Assembly: GCF_021134715.1 (NCBI RefSeq)
Contig: NC_060023.1
Location: forward strand, 1,302,001-1,366,000
Source of the DNA: Daphnia pulex
Taxonomy: Eukaryota > Arthropoda > Branchiopoda > Diplostraca > Daphniidae
Reading direction: 5' to 3'
Length of the DNA: 64,000 nt
Shown here: positions 45,476 through 57,498 of the stretch, piece after piece
How the letters are laid out: each line of letters begins with the position of its first letter
Numbering within the stretch: position 1 is the stretch's first letter
Made by a program: the position numbers and the translations under genes
The notes under the pieces: generated by a model
Database searches by the model: none
Told to the model about the DNA's origin: nothing
Seen by the model: only the letters and a program-made list of their open reading frames with translations

Positions 45476-45823
45476 ATCAGAATTAACGAACGAAATTTTC
45501 GGGATATCTTAAAAAAAAAATTAAAATCCAATTGTCACGAATTTGAATATTCAATTCAATTGCGACGTCCAATCAAAACCGGTCGGACGTGATATTTTTT
45601 TTTCTCTCACCAAACACTCCAGACAATTGAAAAATGAAATTAATAAAAATGTTCCAGGTCTATATTTTTTTTTCTCCCAACTTGATTTGCATATTATAAA
45701 TATGAATATTTAATTTTTGATGATATATTCAAATTAATGGCCATTAAATGTTTTTATTTTTTTTTCGAGTCTCAGGTACGTGATTTTTTTCAGAGTTTCA
45801 CTGCAGTTGCATGGGATGACACG

Positions 45824-46622
45824 TCACTCGTCTGGAATGTCGTTCAAAGAGGAGGACGGCAATCCCGTTGAAGGGCCGGCCGTTCGGGACCTGATGCTGA
45901 CGCACCGACATCTGGTGTGATTTCTCAACGTGACCGACGTCAACCGCGGCTTGGACGGCGTGAAGAGGTTCTTGACGTGGAAAGTGACAACTTGTTCTTC
46001 ACTCTCGACCGAGGCGCACTCGTGAGCGGGAGCGTGACAGTAGCCGACTGAACGATCGCAGCGATGAATCAGCAGAGCCGCAGGCAGGAATATGGCATTG
46101 GGAATGCGGTACTCCTCCAGGTCATCTTATTGAATTTAAAAAATAATTAATCATTATTTCTAATCATTAATGATAATTAAATTATTCAACAATCAACAAT
46201 TTGTAATAAATTATTTAATTATTTAAAATCTTGGGTGATTTTAGATCTTGAATTAATTTTAATGTTTAAATTAAATTTTTTTCATCTTGAATAAAAGAAA
46301 AAAACCTTTGGAAAATAATTAACAGCAAATTTAATTTATAAAACAATTAATAATCTCGGATGAGTTTATAGCTAAATTTTAATTCGAATAATTGTGTTTT
46401 ACCGATGTGAATGAATCTGGGCTGTGGATGTCTACAGGCGCACTTGACGGAAGCTTTTAAATTGGTCAAAAACGGAACGTGTTTGATCCTTTGGTCTGTC
46501 ACATTGACAGACTCAGAATAAGTCAACAAATGATGAAGTAACAAAATGGCCAGTATTGACCAACAGTTTCTCCGAGACTCTCCCGTCATAGCGACTGGTC
46601 TTTTAAGTGTCTGATGCGTCAA
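45824..46622 (-). CDS. PDGF/VEGF-like cystine-knot growth factor D, lacking both interchain cysteines
   Basis: Exons 46622-46403 and 46125-45824 (phase 1), 173 residues; a start at the second Met (46589) would place the signal peptide CWSILAILLLHHLLTYSES better. Landmarks: KCACRHPQPRFIHI, AIFLPAALLIHRC, SVGYC where the others have GCC, HEC, NHTRCRCVS. Besides Ala at cysteine II, cysteine IV is Tyr, so both residues that form the interchain bridges in PDGF are gone while the intrachain knot cysteines remain. Ser/Pro-rich C-terminal extension. TATAAAAA at 46763-46756. Confidence 0.75.
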
Positions 46623-46639
46623 TAATCAAATATTGAATA

Positions 46640-48465
46640 AGCATCAATACAAATATCAGTTTGCTTATATTTTCAACTCTCCAGCGTATATGAAAACGAC
46701 CGAGTCTCAGAATTTCATCAAAACGACACGTTCGTGAGTTGTTGGTTTCTCTCGATTTTTATACGAAACCCCAGCAGAGCTCGAATTACCCCGGATATAC
46801 AGAAATCTACTTCCTTCCGGAAACTCTCTTCGATCCGTATATGAGGAAATGAAATGTTTTGTCGTCACATTTTTGTTCATCGTGACGTGCTGTAATCAAT
46901 TTCCGGTTTCTTTTTTCTTTTTCTTTCACGCCAAACGCTTTCCCGGGCAACATTCGTTACTAGGAAATAGAAATAAGAAAGTAGAAACCGTATATGTCTC
47001 TAGTCGTTTATTTTCGCGTGATGTCGTGTTAGAATCGGACAGGTGTATATACAGGAGAAAGACAGAACAATTCCCGCGGGATTGTCGTTGATCACGCTGA
47101 CAGGCCAAAGGAGAAAACCAACCAACCAAACACTATCAAAAAGAGACAAGATCAATTTCCATTCGATCCGCCGACAGATTTTTTCTTTCGGAGAAATTCA
47201 CGCGGAATAATATCGTGAATCACCAAACATTTGTACAAGCTCCACGCATAATCATATCCCGACGGCCATATTTGGTGGAAATATCCCCCCGATGACGGAA
47301 AACAAAAACCCACAAATCTCAAATTGATGAATTGAATCGAGAAAAAGGGAAGAAATAATTCCCCGATGAATAACTTGTTTTTTTTTTTAATTTCGCGCGC
47401 TATAGTACCATGTTAAAAAGTAGGTCAAGCCACAGGGGGGAACCTTGTGTCGTGAAAACAAAAGAGACACGCCTATTTGTGTCGACGTCACGTGTGCACA
47501 GCTGACGTAACAACGACCTCTACAAAATCTCACGGGCATCAACCGACAAAAATAGTGACGTTGTTGAACGATCATCTATAAAGTCCCTGAAACACTTTTT
47601 ATAATATGCAAATCTGTAAAAGAAAAAAGGAAGGTTCGTACATCTATAAAATAGCCGGCGGGAATATTCAAAACAAGCAGTAATTATTCTATGGGTGTGT
47701 GTGGGTAGGTAGTAGAGAGATTCGTGATTGCCTAGGGCTGCGTGTATAACAACACATTTCCCGATTTATACACACGGTGCTGGATTCGTTTTATTAGCGA
47801 AGCCAGAAGAGGATATACCACCACCAAACCGTATAGATGTAATAATAATAATAACTTTTATACCAGCTGCATTTGAAACGAAGAAGAATATCGCCGATCC
47901 TTTTATGGTTGTACGGCAGCTAAGGAGCGTTCACAGCACTCCTTATACATAAAAATCTTCTTTTTGTTTTCTCTATTCTTTTTACATTTAACTTGAAAAA
48001 TTATTCAGAACTTCGCAGGTGGGTTTCCCCATTAAAAGAAAGATTTCGTGTTATTGAAGTGGTTTGGACCGTAAGAGAAAATAACGAGCCAGGTGTGTGT
48101 TGGGGTATCACGTTCCACCATTTATGAAAAATATCGAAATTTTATATTTTTGATTTTCTATTATTTAGCTGAGTCCATTCATATCGATGCTGCACAATAA
48201 GGCGCCTCCCTTTATTTCCTTATTTAGTCGAACTAAAAGGGAAAGAGAAAACGTGATGGTTTCACGCCCCAGGGTCTAAACGACCCGGTGGGTTTTCTCT
48301 CTTCTGTGACTCACGGCCAGCAAACAATTAAAAAGAAAAAAACCCGTTTCTTTATTCTATTCTTTTTATTTTTATATTTTTAAACCTCGGTGGGAATTTC
48401 CATTTTGGCGAAGGAAAAAATTCCCCGACCCCCGAAAGTGAACGACATTTTTTCGCACGTGAGTT
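46640..48465. other. Intergenic stretch
   Basis: No supported gene. A TATA-like ctataaaatag near 47643 leads to no recognisable frame. Confidence 0.35.
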
Positions 48466-48623
48466 CGTGAATATATAAAAAGGGCTGTTCGTTCACGGTG
48501 TACCAATCATTCCCTCGCCGTCTATCCACTGGAACAGTTACAGCAATCACACCGATGTGCAAAATTTGTTATACATTCGTTCAATCAAAAGGGAATTAAT
48601 TTATTCAAATTTAACAAAACAAA

Positions 48624-48922
48624 ATGGATTCCGTTAGCAATGCCAGCAGCCAAGAGCATTTCTCAAAGACCGGCTGTCTGAAACTATTCAACATTTTCAT
48701 CTATTTCAAATTGAGAAAATCGACCAAAACCATCAGCGCTAAAAAACCCAAATGTTTTTCCTACAATTTATTGCAGTAAGTTAATAGTATTGTCGTGATT
48801 GAATTAATATTGTTCGATTTTGGGTTTTTTTCGAACACGTGTACCTACCCCGAGGCCATGACATTAATTCTTTGTTGATTTGCATATTTATAAACAGGAG
48901 GTCGTTCACTGGTCTTTTCTGA
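48624..48922 (+). CDS. Small FTG-tail protein 8 (RSFTGLF tail)
   Basis: Exon 1 48624-48775 (MDSVSNASSQEHFSKTGCLK, LFNIFIYFKLRK, KPKCFSYNLL) and 25-nt exon 2 48898-48922 in phase 2 across a 122 bp intron; 58 residues ending QRSFTGLF-stop. TATATAAAAA at 48472-48481. The only copy of the family on the plus strand, between growth factors D and E. Confidence 0.65.
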
Positions 48923-48924
48923 AA

Positions 48925-49485
48925 GTGGACCAAAACTTTTTCTGCAGCAACAAAACTACGTCGTACCTTGAAGATTTTATTATTTGAATTTCCACGTCCG
49001 TGACGTGAATATTTCTGTAATTATTGATCTTGTCAAATCCCGCTCATTTGCATACACAATTAATTGACTAATAAAATGATTTATTCCAAAACACGTGATT
49101 ATTTCAACGAATGCGCTCATCAGTTGACACTCTGCGGGATTACAATTAAAATACAATAATAATCATGCAAAATAAAAAGCTGAATTATAAAAAAAAATAA
49201 AAATTAATTTACATGACATTTAATTTTTATTTAATTATTATTTTTTTTTTAAACATCCAGTCGGCAGAAATAAAAAAAAAGGACGGACATTGACTTTATT
49301 TTGTGGGTCCTGTCACACACACAAACTTCAACCGTCGTATCAAACGCGATAAAAGTCCAACACAATTTGAAATAAACACACATGTCCGGAGGGGGGTCAA
49401 TAGGGCGTGGTTAAAGTAAAGATTGAATTTCGTTTGGCGAAAAAAAAAATTACATATACAAGAAAAATGCCAGAGGCAATACAAA
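48925..49485. other. Intergenic stretch
   Basis: AT-rich, no gene seen. Confidence 0.35.
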
Positions 49486-49488
49486 TTT

Positions 49489-50066
49489 TCAACGTCTCGG
49501 GACGTCGTTGATATCGGAACAAGTGCACTGGGTGTGATTGACGAATTCCAGCGATTTGAAAAGCGCGCGGTTGGCGGTGGATGTTCCATCTGCGACTGCG
49601 ACCGGCTGCCTGGGGCGATTGGGGTGAACGAAGAAGACGACAGTGACGACAGACTCGACTAGCGGACCGCATTGTTTACGCCGGTCCAGGCAACATCCGC
49701 CGGAAGGATCGCACCGGTGCAGAACCGTCGCTGACGGATGGTACGTCAAAGTGGCATCCACTTCCGGATGATCTTCTGTCAATTTTTATTTTTAAAACTT
49801 TTAAAATTGAAATTCTAATAGAACCGAAAAATGAATTGAAACCAAATTGAGAATTTACCGACGTAGAAAACGCGCGGACGCGGAATTCCGCACATTCCGA
49901 ATGTCTGGAGGCGTTGGAAATTGTCGCGGAAGAGTCGGCCGTTGCCGACGCCGGTCGATTCCGGCGTCGCCACGACGACCGATGCTGGGATTGGCGACAA
50001 AACGGCCAAACCGGTCGCTATCCACAGAAAAACGTCGAAGAAAAATAAACGCCGGTGGTGAAACAT
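49489..50066 (-). CDS. PDGF/VEGF-like cystine-knot growth factor E
   Basis: Exons 50066-49859 and 49775-49489 (phase 1), 164 residues. Signal peptide LFFFDVFLWIATGLAVLSP. Landmarks: MCGIPRPRVFYV, PSATVLHRC, SGGCC, KQC, VNHTQCTCSD. Cysteine II is Ala, cysteine IV present, final motif CTC. An upstream in-frame Met (50189) exists, but the signal peptide favours 50066. No TATA box found; a cagtcagtc lies about 60 bp upstream. Confidence 0.8.
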
Positions 50067-50199
50067 TTCATGTGGAATTTTCAAAAAGAATAAACGGGAG
50101 CGGCGGATTATTGTGTGTAGGACTGACTGGAAAACACTTGGCGGCCGGCGCGTGGCTCCCTGACAACTGCTGGACCCGAAGCTGAGCACTGCTGGGCTG

Positions 50200-51639
50200 C
50201 ATCAGCCATTCAGCCTTCGTCTAGACGATAACTAGTGCTGCTGCCGAACGAAATAACTTCCAGCCACTTGACGGTACAATTTTTTAGTTTTATTTTCGTT
50301 TCGACTCGATGCGGAATTTCTCAACTCGGTGATTTATGTCCGATGGCAGCGCGTCTAGGAATTCCGACCTATAAATTAATTCATTTTTTGATAGACTATG
50401 TCCTGCGGCCAGCGGCTCTTATTTGTTGTTTCCATGCAGAGTTCGTCTGCCCTTGTTTAATAGCCAATTGATATACTATAGGCCTGGCGAGTTCTATCTA
50501 GTGCCACTGTGCATTAGTTATGTGATAACGAGTTCACTGTTAACAACTATATCTCGAAATGCGTATCGAATAACGCCGACTGTCCGTTTGGTTACAGTTT
50601 GGTTACAGAAATCGTGTAAAATTAGTGGCTCGACAAAATGATGAAATGTTGAAATTTCCCAGTTTGGACCCGGTCACTGTATAAGATGCGGTAGAAGCGA
50701 GGGCCATGTGCTGGGGTATCGAGTTTCTCAGAATTCGACCTTGGCCATGAATGAATTCTTTGAGAAATTCAATGACAAAGCTGCTCCTTTGTGGCTTGTA
50801 CATTTCTTTCTTCGTGTAAACTAAAACGGGAAAAAGCTTTTTGGGGGAAACTATAATATGTTCGTTCCCTCTTGGCTTCCAAGACCGTCCTGGAGGGTTT
50901 TATTATTGTGGCGGTTTTTCGGTCTCTTAATGTAATTATTTGTGGATTTCGTGCAAATTGATACTTTATAACGGTTTGAATTTAGCGGGGGAATCGATTT
51001 TATTGGTATCGATATTTAAGCTTGGCTAATTGGAATATTAGTGTCGTCTGCTATCGCCTTTGTTTCACAGTTTTGATAAAGAGAGAAAGAGTCAAAGACA
51101 AAGTCTAAGAATTGAGATTTAAGAAAACGGAAAGTTCTCTTTTTTCTGCAAACGTACCTAAACGTGGCTCTACAAAAAATAGCACAACAATTAAAATTAG
51201 AAAAATGTGGGCTCGTCGTCGTGTGAATTCTGTTGTCGCTGCTCAACCATGCTGATGCTCTCCACTCCGTCGATTCCATGGTGTTTTTGGCGGGTAAAAA
51301 TAACTAAGAACTCAAATGCAATGGTTATGAGAGCTTAAGAGTTAAACCTGTTCCAAATGTGTGAAATGTTGGTTTTTGAATAGCATGTTTAATTGTTTAT
51401 AGCCCTCTGTCGATGCATAGCAGTTATTTGTTTATGTTTGCACTGTAACATTCTTCTTTGTGCAAATTTGAGGTTTGAGCCAGCCATCGTAACAACAAGA
51501 TATACAAGTTTTTCTTGTGCAGCTATATTGACAAGACAAGAGGGTGAAAGAGTGACGAAAGACAAGATCTCTTTGTCACCAACAATCTCAGTACTGTCAT
51601 CACTTGGGTAATGATTTGTGTAATTGGGTTACTTTTATT
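50200..51639. other. Intergenic stretch
   Basis: Only short frames without recognisable motifs. Confidence 0.35.
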
Positions 51640-52250
51640 CCTAGCTACGACCTGCTAGATATTTTTATGATGCATTGCATGTAAATGCATTGTGTTACAT
51701 GGAAACCTAAAATTCCCCTGTTCATTAAAAATTAAGTTTTACCCGCTGTCTTATTTCCAACTTGTTTTTGCAAATATTTTTCATAATCCATTTATTTTTT
51801 ATTTAGATAAACAGCATCCCGTTTGGATTGGAGAAACTATCGATGCCGGTCGTCGAGTTACGAGCTCTTCTTCACCTTTCTTTTGATATCCTCGTGTACA
51901 CCCATGTGCGTGTGGGGGTATTCACGAGGACACCTTTTACACAATCCTGCCTGGTGGATTCAACTTATCTAATGGATGGAGCACTTGTGGATGCCTGGCA
52001 ATATTTCCGAGGCTTCAAGGTAGGACATAATTTATTTCTATTCTCTCTTTTTTGACTATTCTGTATCATTGATTTCGTGACATTCTAAGGAATACTTTCA
52101 ATAATTCCTGAGCTAGGCTTGTTGACTGGAACTGTTTTCTCTTAACGCACATGTAGAATGACTGTAGATCAGGCCCGTTTTTGTACCTTACAACTTTGTC
52201 TGTGAGTAAACAATCAAATTCGAAAACATTTCAACTCTAAACTTATTCAA
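51640..52250 (+). repeat. Direct repeat copy 1 flanking the ionotropic receptor gene
   Basis: Resembles 55180-55745 in the same orientation: an intron-like end (ttttatttag), then ataaacagcatcccgtttgg, accgatgccgg-like and cctggtggattcaa blocks, a gtaggac donor-like end, and the following atcaggcccgtttttgtacc. It may include an exon (an imperfect frame starts HPVWIGETIDAG), but both copies carry stops or shifts. Family unknown. Confidence 0.6.
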
Positions 52251-52456
52251 GTAAACAAGTACGAGTAGAGGCTGAACTTCTTTGGGGCAACTAATAGCAC
52301 TAGCGAATTGTTTATTACATTACTACTCAAACAACTGAAACTATATCTTATTACAACCAAAAGCTAAACTACTTGAAGAGAGTAGAATGGGTTCTAAATC
52401 ACAAACACTATCGGCGATGCTGAGAAAGCTAGTTCATTTGAAATGTCAGAGAATAT

Positions 52457-54422
52457 CTAGCGGTTATTAACGTTGCGTTCAGCTATCGAAGCGATTTGCT
52501 CGACGAGGAAGGCCAAGAAAGAGATGCTTAATCCGACCAAAAGAACGACAAAGGCGCCAGTCAAATTTTTAAGGGAAATAGCGGAAATATCCGTTTGTTT
52601 AGTTTCCCGTTTCTTATCTCCTTTTTTCACGTTGGCCATACACTGGCGTGGCATTGGGCGGAACCACGATTCCCAGTGGTCAATCAGTCCAGTTTGCTGA
52701 AGGTCCAAAAGCCTTGAATTGAATAGCATCAGCATTAAAACAACGAGTCAAATGACATCATTTTATTCTTCTTCTGTATTACCCTTTGTTAATCGTGTCG
52801 GTGTAGGGGCTGTGTTTTTGAAGCGCAAAAGTCACGGGTAAACTCAGGAAACAATCGCCTGCCAATTGTAATCCACACTTGCCCGTTTTATCGAAATTAT
52901 CTTTGATGATGCCCAGTTGATAGGATCTCGCCTGCAGTTTAACATTACAAAAGAAAACAGGTGGACAAATATTTTTTGGAAATAAGAAAAGTTGTTTTTT
53001 CCTACTTCGGCAAAGGTGTTTCTCGAGCCGGGCGTGATTAAACTGAGACACTGCGATATCAAATAACATCGTGAATTGGGGAACGAGTCGACGTTTTTCC
53101 GTAGTTTCGTAAATACTCCCGTCGCATTGGGATCCTTTTTTCGTTTAATCAGTATGTCAAATCGTAATCAATTCAATTTGGGGAGGCAAATTTGAAACAA
53201 TATTATCTTCTTACCATAACAAAAGCATTCAGAGCTGCACCATATCGGAAAAGTAGATTGATATCGGTACTCTCAGCGACGCCGTGCATGGAATTAATAA
53301 GCGGATGATTGACAGGTGCCATGACGTAGGTGAACAAGGTGGAATTGTAAGCCTGGACGAAGATGAAGGCGGCCAGGGTCCAAACGCCAGCCACCAGTCG
53401 AAATGACAAACGTTTCGACGTGCAGGAACCCCCTGAATTTGATTAGACAAGAGTGATGGTGACAGTGTCTTCGATAACGACCTATAAATTAATTCAAACC
53501 TTGTGAGAGTAACATGCCAAAGACGTAGAGGAACTGATTTCCGGTTTGCTTTTTTACACTAGAAGGATGACGCTCTGATTGGCTCCCCGTCATGTTTTTA
53601 CGTTTGGGTTTTCTTGCAGAATCGATTTTGGGCAGCAATCGATATTGCAACATATTCAAGATGATGATGACGCCCATCATTGAAATCAACACTCCCAACC
53701 AGACCTAAACAAAAGTAATTTTTTTTAAAATTAATACTTAGTTAGTGAGATGTATATTTCGTTCACCCACCGGCCATTGAAATGGTTTGACGACGGCGTC
53801 GATGTTGACCGTGTCGTCCTGGACGACAAAGAGAAGGTCGTAACAATCGAACAACCAAGGCGCAGTCAAATCTGCACGTTTCACTCGCTCGAATGTCGGT
53901 GCCACACCTGCCATTAAAAAGTCGCATTTCTGCGTAACCATTGAATTGATTAGTTGAATACTGGACACAATTAATAATCTAATGACCACAGCACTCAACA
54001 TCTTCCAGCAAATAACTAAACAGTCCTTGTTGCTTTCCCTGCGGCTCTAATATGTCCTCGGTGACTCTGACCATCTCGTAACTGAAATTGTAGATGCAAT
54101 CATAATTTTTTTTCCAAATTTCATTAATTAATTAATTAATTTACGTGAAATGCAATCTGTCTTTCAAATAATCGAGGATGACGCCACTCTTGACCGGCCC
54201 CGTCAATCCTTTGGGGTTTCCAGACCAGCGAGGCTACATGGGAAATAGTAAAGCGAAATCATTTAAAAATCAAAAGTTAATTCTCTTGACGTCCTTAATT
54301 ACCCAGATGACGCGGAGGTGTTGGCCATTAAGCGGATTATACTTATTCAAAGACAGCACGGAGAATCGGCTCCAAATCGAATAGAAAATGACGAAAATGC
54401 GGAACGTGAAAGTGTTTGACAT
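52457..54422 (-). CDS. Ionotropic glutamate-receptor-like channel (IR type)
   Basis: Nine exons: 54422-54303, 54233-54145, 54081-54000, 53929-53771, 53704-53500, 53432-53215, 53134-53006, 52931-52783, 52712-52457, all GT-AG with frame kept, giving 468 residues. Order of parts: short N-terminus (no large amino-terminal domain), ligand-binding S1 (HLRVIW; KCDFLMAGVAPTFERV, DLTAPWLFDCYDLLFV), M1 (VWLGVLISMMGVIIIL), pore region (NQFLYVFGMLLSQG), M3 (GVWTLAAFIFVQAYNSTLFT), S2, M4 (FVVLLVGLSISFLAFLVEQI). Length and lack of an amino-terminal domain fit arthropod IRs, cation channels of chemosensory cells. The M3 tail reads YNSTLFTYV, not the SYTANLAAF of classic iGluRs. A TATATAATC at 54482-54474 lies 52 bp before the ATG. 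Confidence 0.85.
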
Positions 54423-54489
54423 TTTGACGTTTTGGGATTCGTCTGATTGGGTTTTCAGCAAAGATGGAACAGGATTATATACTCGACGA

Positions 54490-55170
54490 CCTCTTATTAC
54501 ATGTAGGTATTGCGCATACCAGTTGATGCTGGTGCAAGAGTAGAGCCCCACATTACCCCCTGTATGTGTGGCGCAGATATTCAAACAGCTGAAAGAAGTT
54601 TTCACGTTTGCATATAAATCCGTTCATTAAAGCAGGCTACGTCTCTGATATAGAATTTCGCTTTTCACGGCTTTTCACTCCTTTGTTGATTTCCTGGTGA
54701 ATTATGAATAAAGAATTGATAAGGTTTAGCTCGTTGGTTGATGCTGGTCAGGGAAATGGTAATATTCGGGAATAACATGCATGTTCAGAGATATGTAATT
54801 CCACAGTTATTTTGTAGGGAAACGCACAGTCATGTCGCTTTTGTATGTTGGACCTGCGACTCAACAGCACAGCGCTGCTCTCTATAGTTCTCGTCTTCAA
54901 AGGATATAGTCTCGTTTTCTTCCGGTCAATGGACACTTTTTTCTTTAACAGCAAAGCATTCTAACTCAACATCAGACATTTCACTATGGACTGTACATTG
55001 TATATTGATTGTACAACTACGTTGTATATGGTTGATGTAGGATAGAAACGGAATAACTTAACATCAACTCAACACAGACCCTGAATTAATTATTGACTGA
55101 TGCGCATTAGGAATTGATGTTACGTCGACGCTCGGTATAGTGGTAAACTTCGTCATTTGCTCACACAGGA
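54490..55170. other. Intergenic stretch
   Basis: Upstream flank of the ionotropic receptor gene; no gene seen. Confidence 0.35.
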
Positions 55171-55179
55171 AAATGAGAT

Positions 55180-55745
55180 TGAAACTTGAAATTCTCCTGT
55201 TAATTCACAATTAAGAGGTTTGCTGTCTTATTATTTCCAACTTTTACTGTTACTCGTTTCAGAAAATTTCTGCAAATTTTTCGTAATCCTCTTTTTTAAT
55301 TTTGATTTAGATAAACAACATTCCATTTGGATTAGAGAAACTACCGATGCCGGCCGGGTTACGTAACTCTTCTTCCCCTGTTATTTACATGTCCTAGTGT
55401 ACCCACCCATATGTGTGTGTGTGGGTGTATTCACCGAGGACACCCTTTTTCCTATTCCGCCTGGTGGATTCAATTTATGGATGGAGCACTTGGCCCGGCC
55501 TTATTTCCCTGCCTTAAAGGTAGGACCCAATTTGTTTGACTATTTATTTGGCCTTATTTATTATATTATTCCTGAGTTAGGCTGTTGACTGAACTATTTC
55601 CCTTTGCCGTTTGTGTTAACTCAGTTAGGGTTCGTTAAATAACTCGTTTGTAAACATACTACAGATCAGGCTTGTTTTTGTACCTCACTACTTTGTCTGT
55701 GGGTGTAAACAATCAAATTTCAAAATATTTCAACTTTAAACACTT
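55180..55745 (+). repeat. Direct repeat copy 2 flanking the ionotropic receptor gene
   Basis: Second, diverged copy of 51640-52250 (tttgatttagataaacaaca, cctggtggattcaat, gaggtgt-like blocks, atcaggcttgtttttgtacc). The pair brackets the receptor gene at about 3.5 kb spacing. Confidence 0.6.
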
Positions 55746-57490
55746 GAAACAAATTGCAACTATAAATTTTTATGACCTGCCGCCACAGCGGCACCTCCTC
55801 GTTATATTGCGTAAAATAGCCAACACACTTATGGCGGACGGGATGACATTTGATTTTTCCCTTTGTCGAATTTCTCACTTGGCAACAGCCGAAAAGGTGA
55901 ATTTGCGAGTTTCTTCTCTCACCTTGACTTTAAGGGTTATAAACGCGATAATTTTGACACAAAGTCCAAAAACGTCAAAAAGTCAAAAAGTGTCGAGTTT
56001 TTATTTTATTTTTAAAACAAATTTTTGTACAAAGTTCGTGAGCATCGCTGGCGGCTACAGCGTCCCTCTTCTTACGTGTGCAGACAGGGGAGGGTCATCA
56101 ATCAGCCGGGACCATATAATACAGCCGACAGTCGCCAACCCAAAAGGAATAGTAATTTGTAAAAAAAAAAAGGGTTTGAAACGCATCAGGACTTTCTATG
56201 ATTCCGGGGTGAAGTCTGTGTACCGGACCTTTTATATGTACACTTTCGCTTTGTTGTTGGATAGGCCTCGGCTAGATTCTATAGGCCGTTTGATCGATGG
56301 ACAAACGCACAGCCTCGTCTATTTTACACATAGATGGTATTTTCCTATTTTTTCTAAACTTGAAATATTTTTGAATGGGAAAAGGAACCCCAGACTGTAG
56401 TCATCAGCTTTATTATATTTGTTATTGTGCTGGCTGGTTGGTATGTTTTTTTGTGAGTGGAATAATAGTCGCCCTTTTAAGGTGGAGGATCTAACTGAGA
56501 TGATTACAGTCAGTGGTGATGTATCATCACGATGTGATTGTTGAAAGATTGTCCACCTTTGACGCTGGCTGTAATACGTCAGTTGGATGGAATGATATGC
56601 ATAACTCTTAGTATGACCCCGGGAATTTTGAATTTTATTTTTTATTTAGTTTGAATTGATTTGTTCACGGCCCATCAATTTATGCCTCCCAAACTTATGA
56701 AAACCCAGTATTGGTGATTATGCAATTTGATTAGACTCTATAGATATGCAAGAGGCTATACTCGTTTGTTTATTAAAGCCCGGGGCTCATTAGATTCACC
56801 CATTCTTTCATTAAAAATATGTTAAGAAAAATGGAAATGAACTCGGTGAACTCCCCCATCAAATATATTCCAAAGGGCAATCAGCAAGTCTAAACATGCC
56901 AAACCTTTATTAACGGCTATATTTATTCCGCTTGAATAAATTTCAATCGCCGTATATTCACCTCGAGGCTTATATTGTCAACAGTTCCCCCCCCCCCCCC
57001 TCAACTATTATCCATCAAAACGGGAAATGTCTTATTCGCCGATCGAATCAAAAGATTTAATCAAGCGAGAGATTGATCGACCTTGGTTAGCTATCAAATT
57101 TCAAGGTTAATTCCTAAGGTAGTAGTAGTAGCTGGTTAACTGGATTACGCTTCACTGAATCTTTCCAAGTGATGGCGGGACATAAAATTTTAACCTAAAC
57201 ATAACAGCACAATGAATCCCTATTGAAATGTTGTTTTTTGTTCGGATAAATAATGGGGATCTTAAATTGTATTTAGCCCCGGGGTCATTGTGTGTTAGGC
57301 ACCGCTACTCCCGTGTTTAATTAAACAAGCCGTTAAAGACGAGAGTTTCAATCAATCAAAATCACTTTTTCCAAAAACCGACTAACTTTGTAGAAAGGAT
57401 TTAAACATAAGTTTTGATTTGGATTAATTATTATGCGCTACCCGTGTTAGTACAAATTGGATAAAAAGGAAATTTTTAAGTTTTTATTAT
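55746..57490. other. Intergenic stretch
   Basis: The long plus-strand frame 55672-56400 has no protein-like motif and starts inside the direct repeat. A run of about 13 C lies near 56988. Confidence 0.4.
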
Positions 57491-57498
57491 TTCTTAAG

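Noticed and set aside
55672-56400. Longest unexplained plus-strand frame (242 codons)
   Set aside because: Protein-unlike composition, no domain, begins inside the diverged direct repeat and has no splice or promoter support; probably chance.
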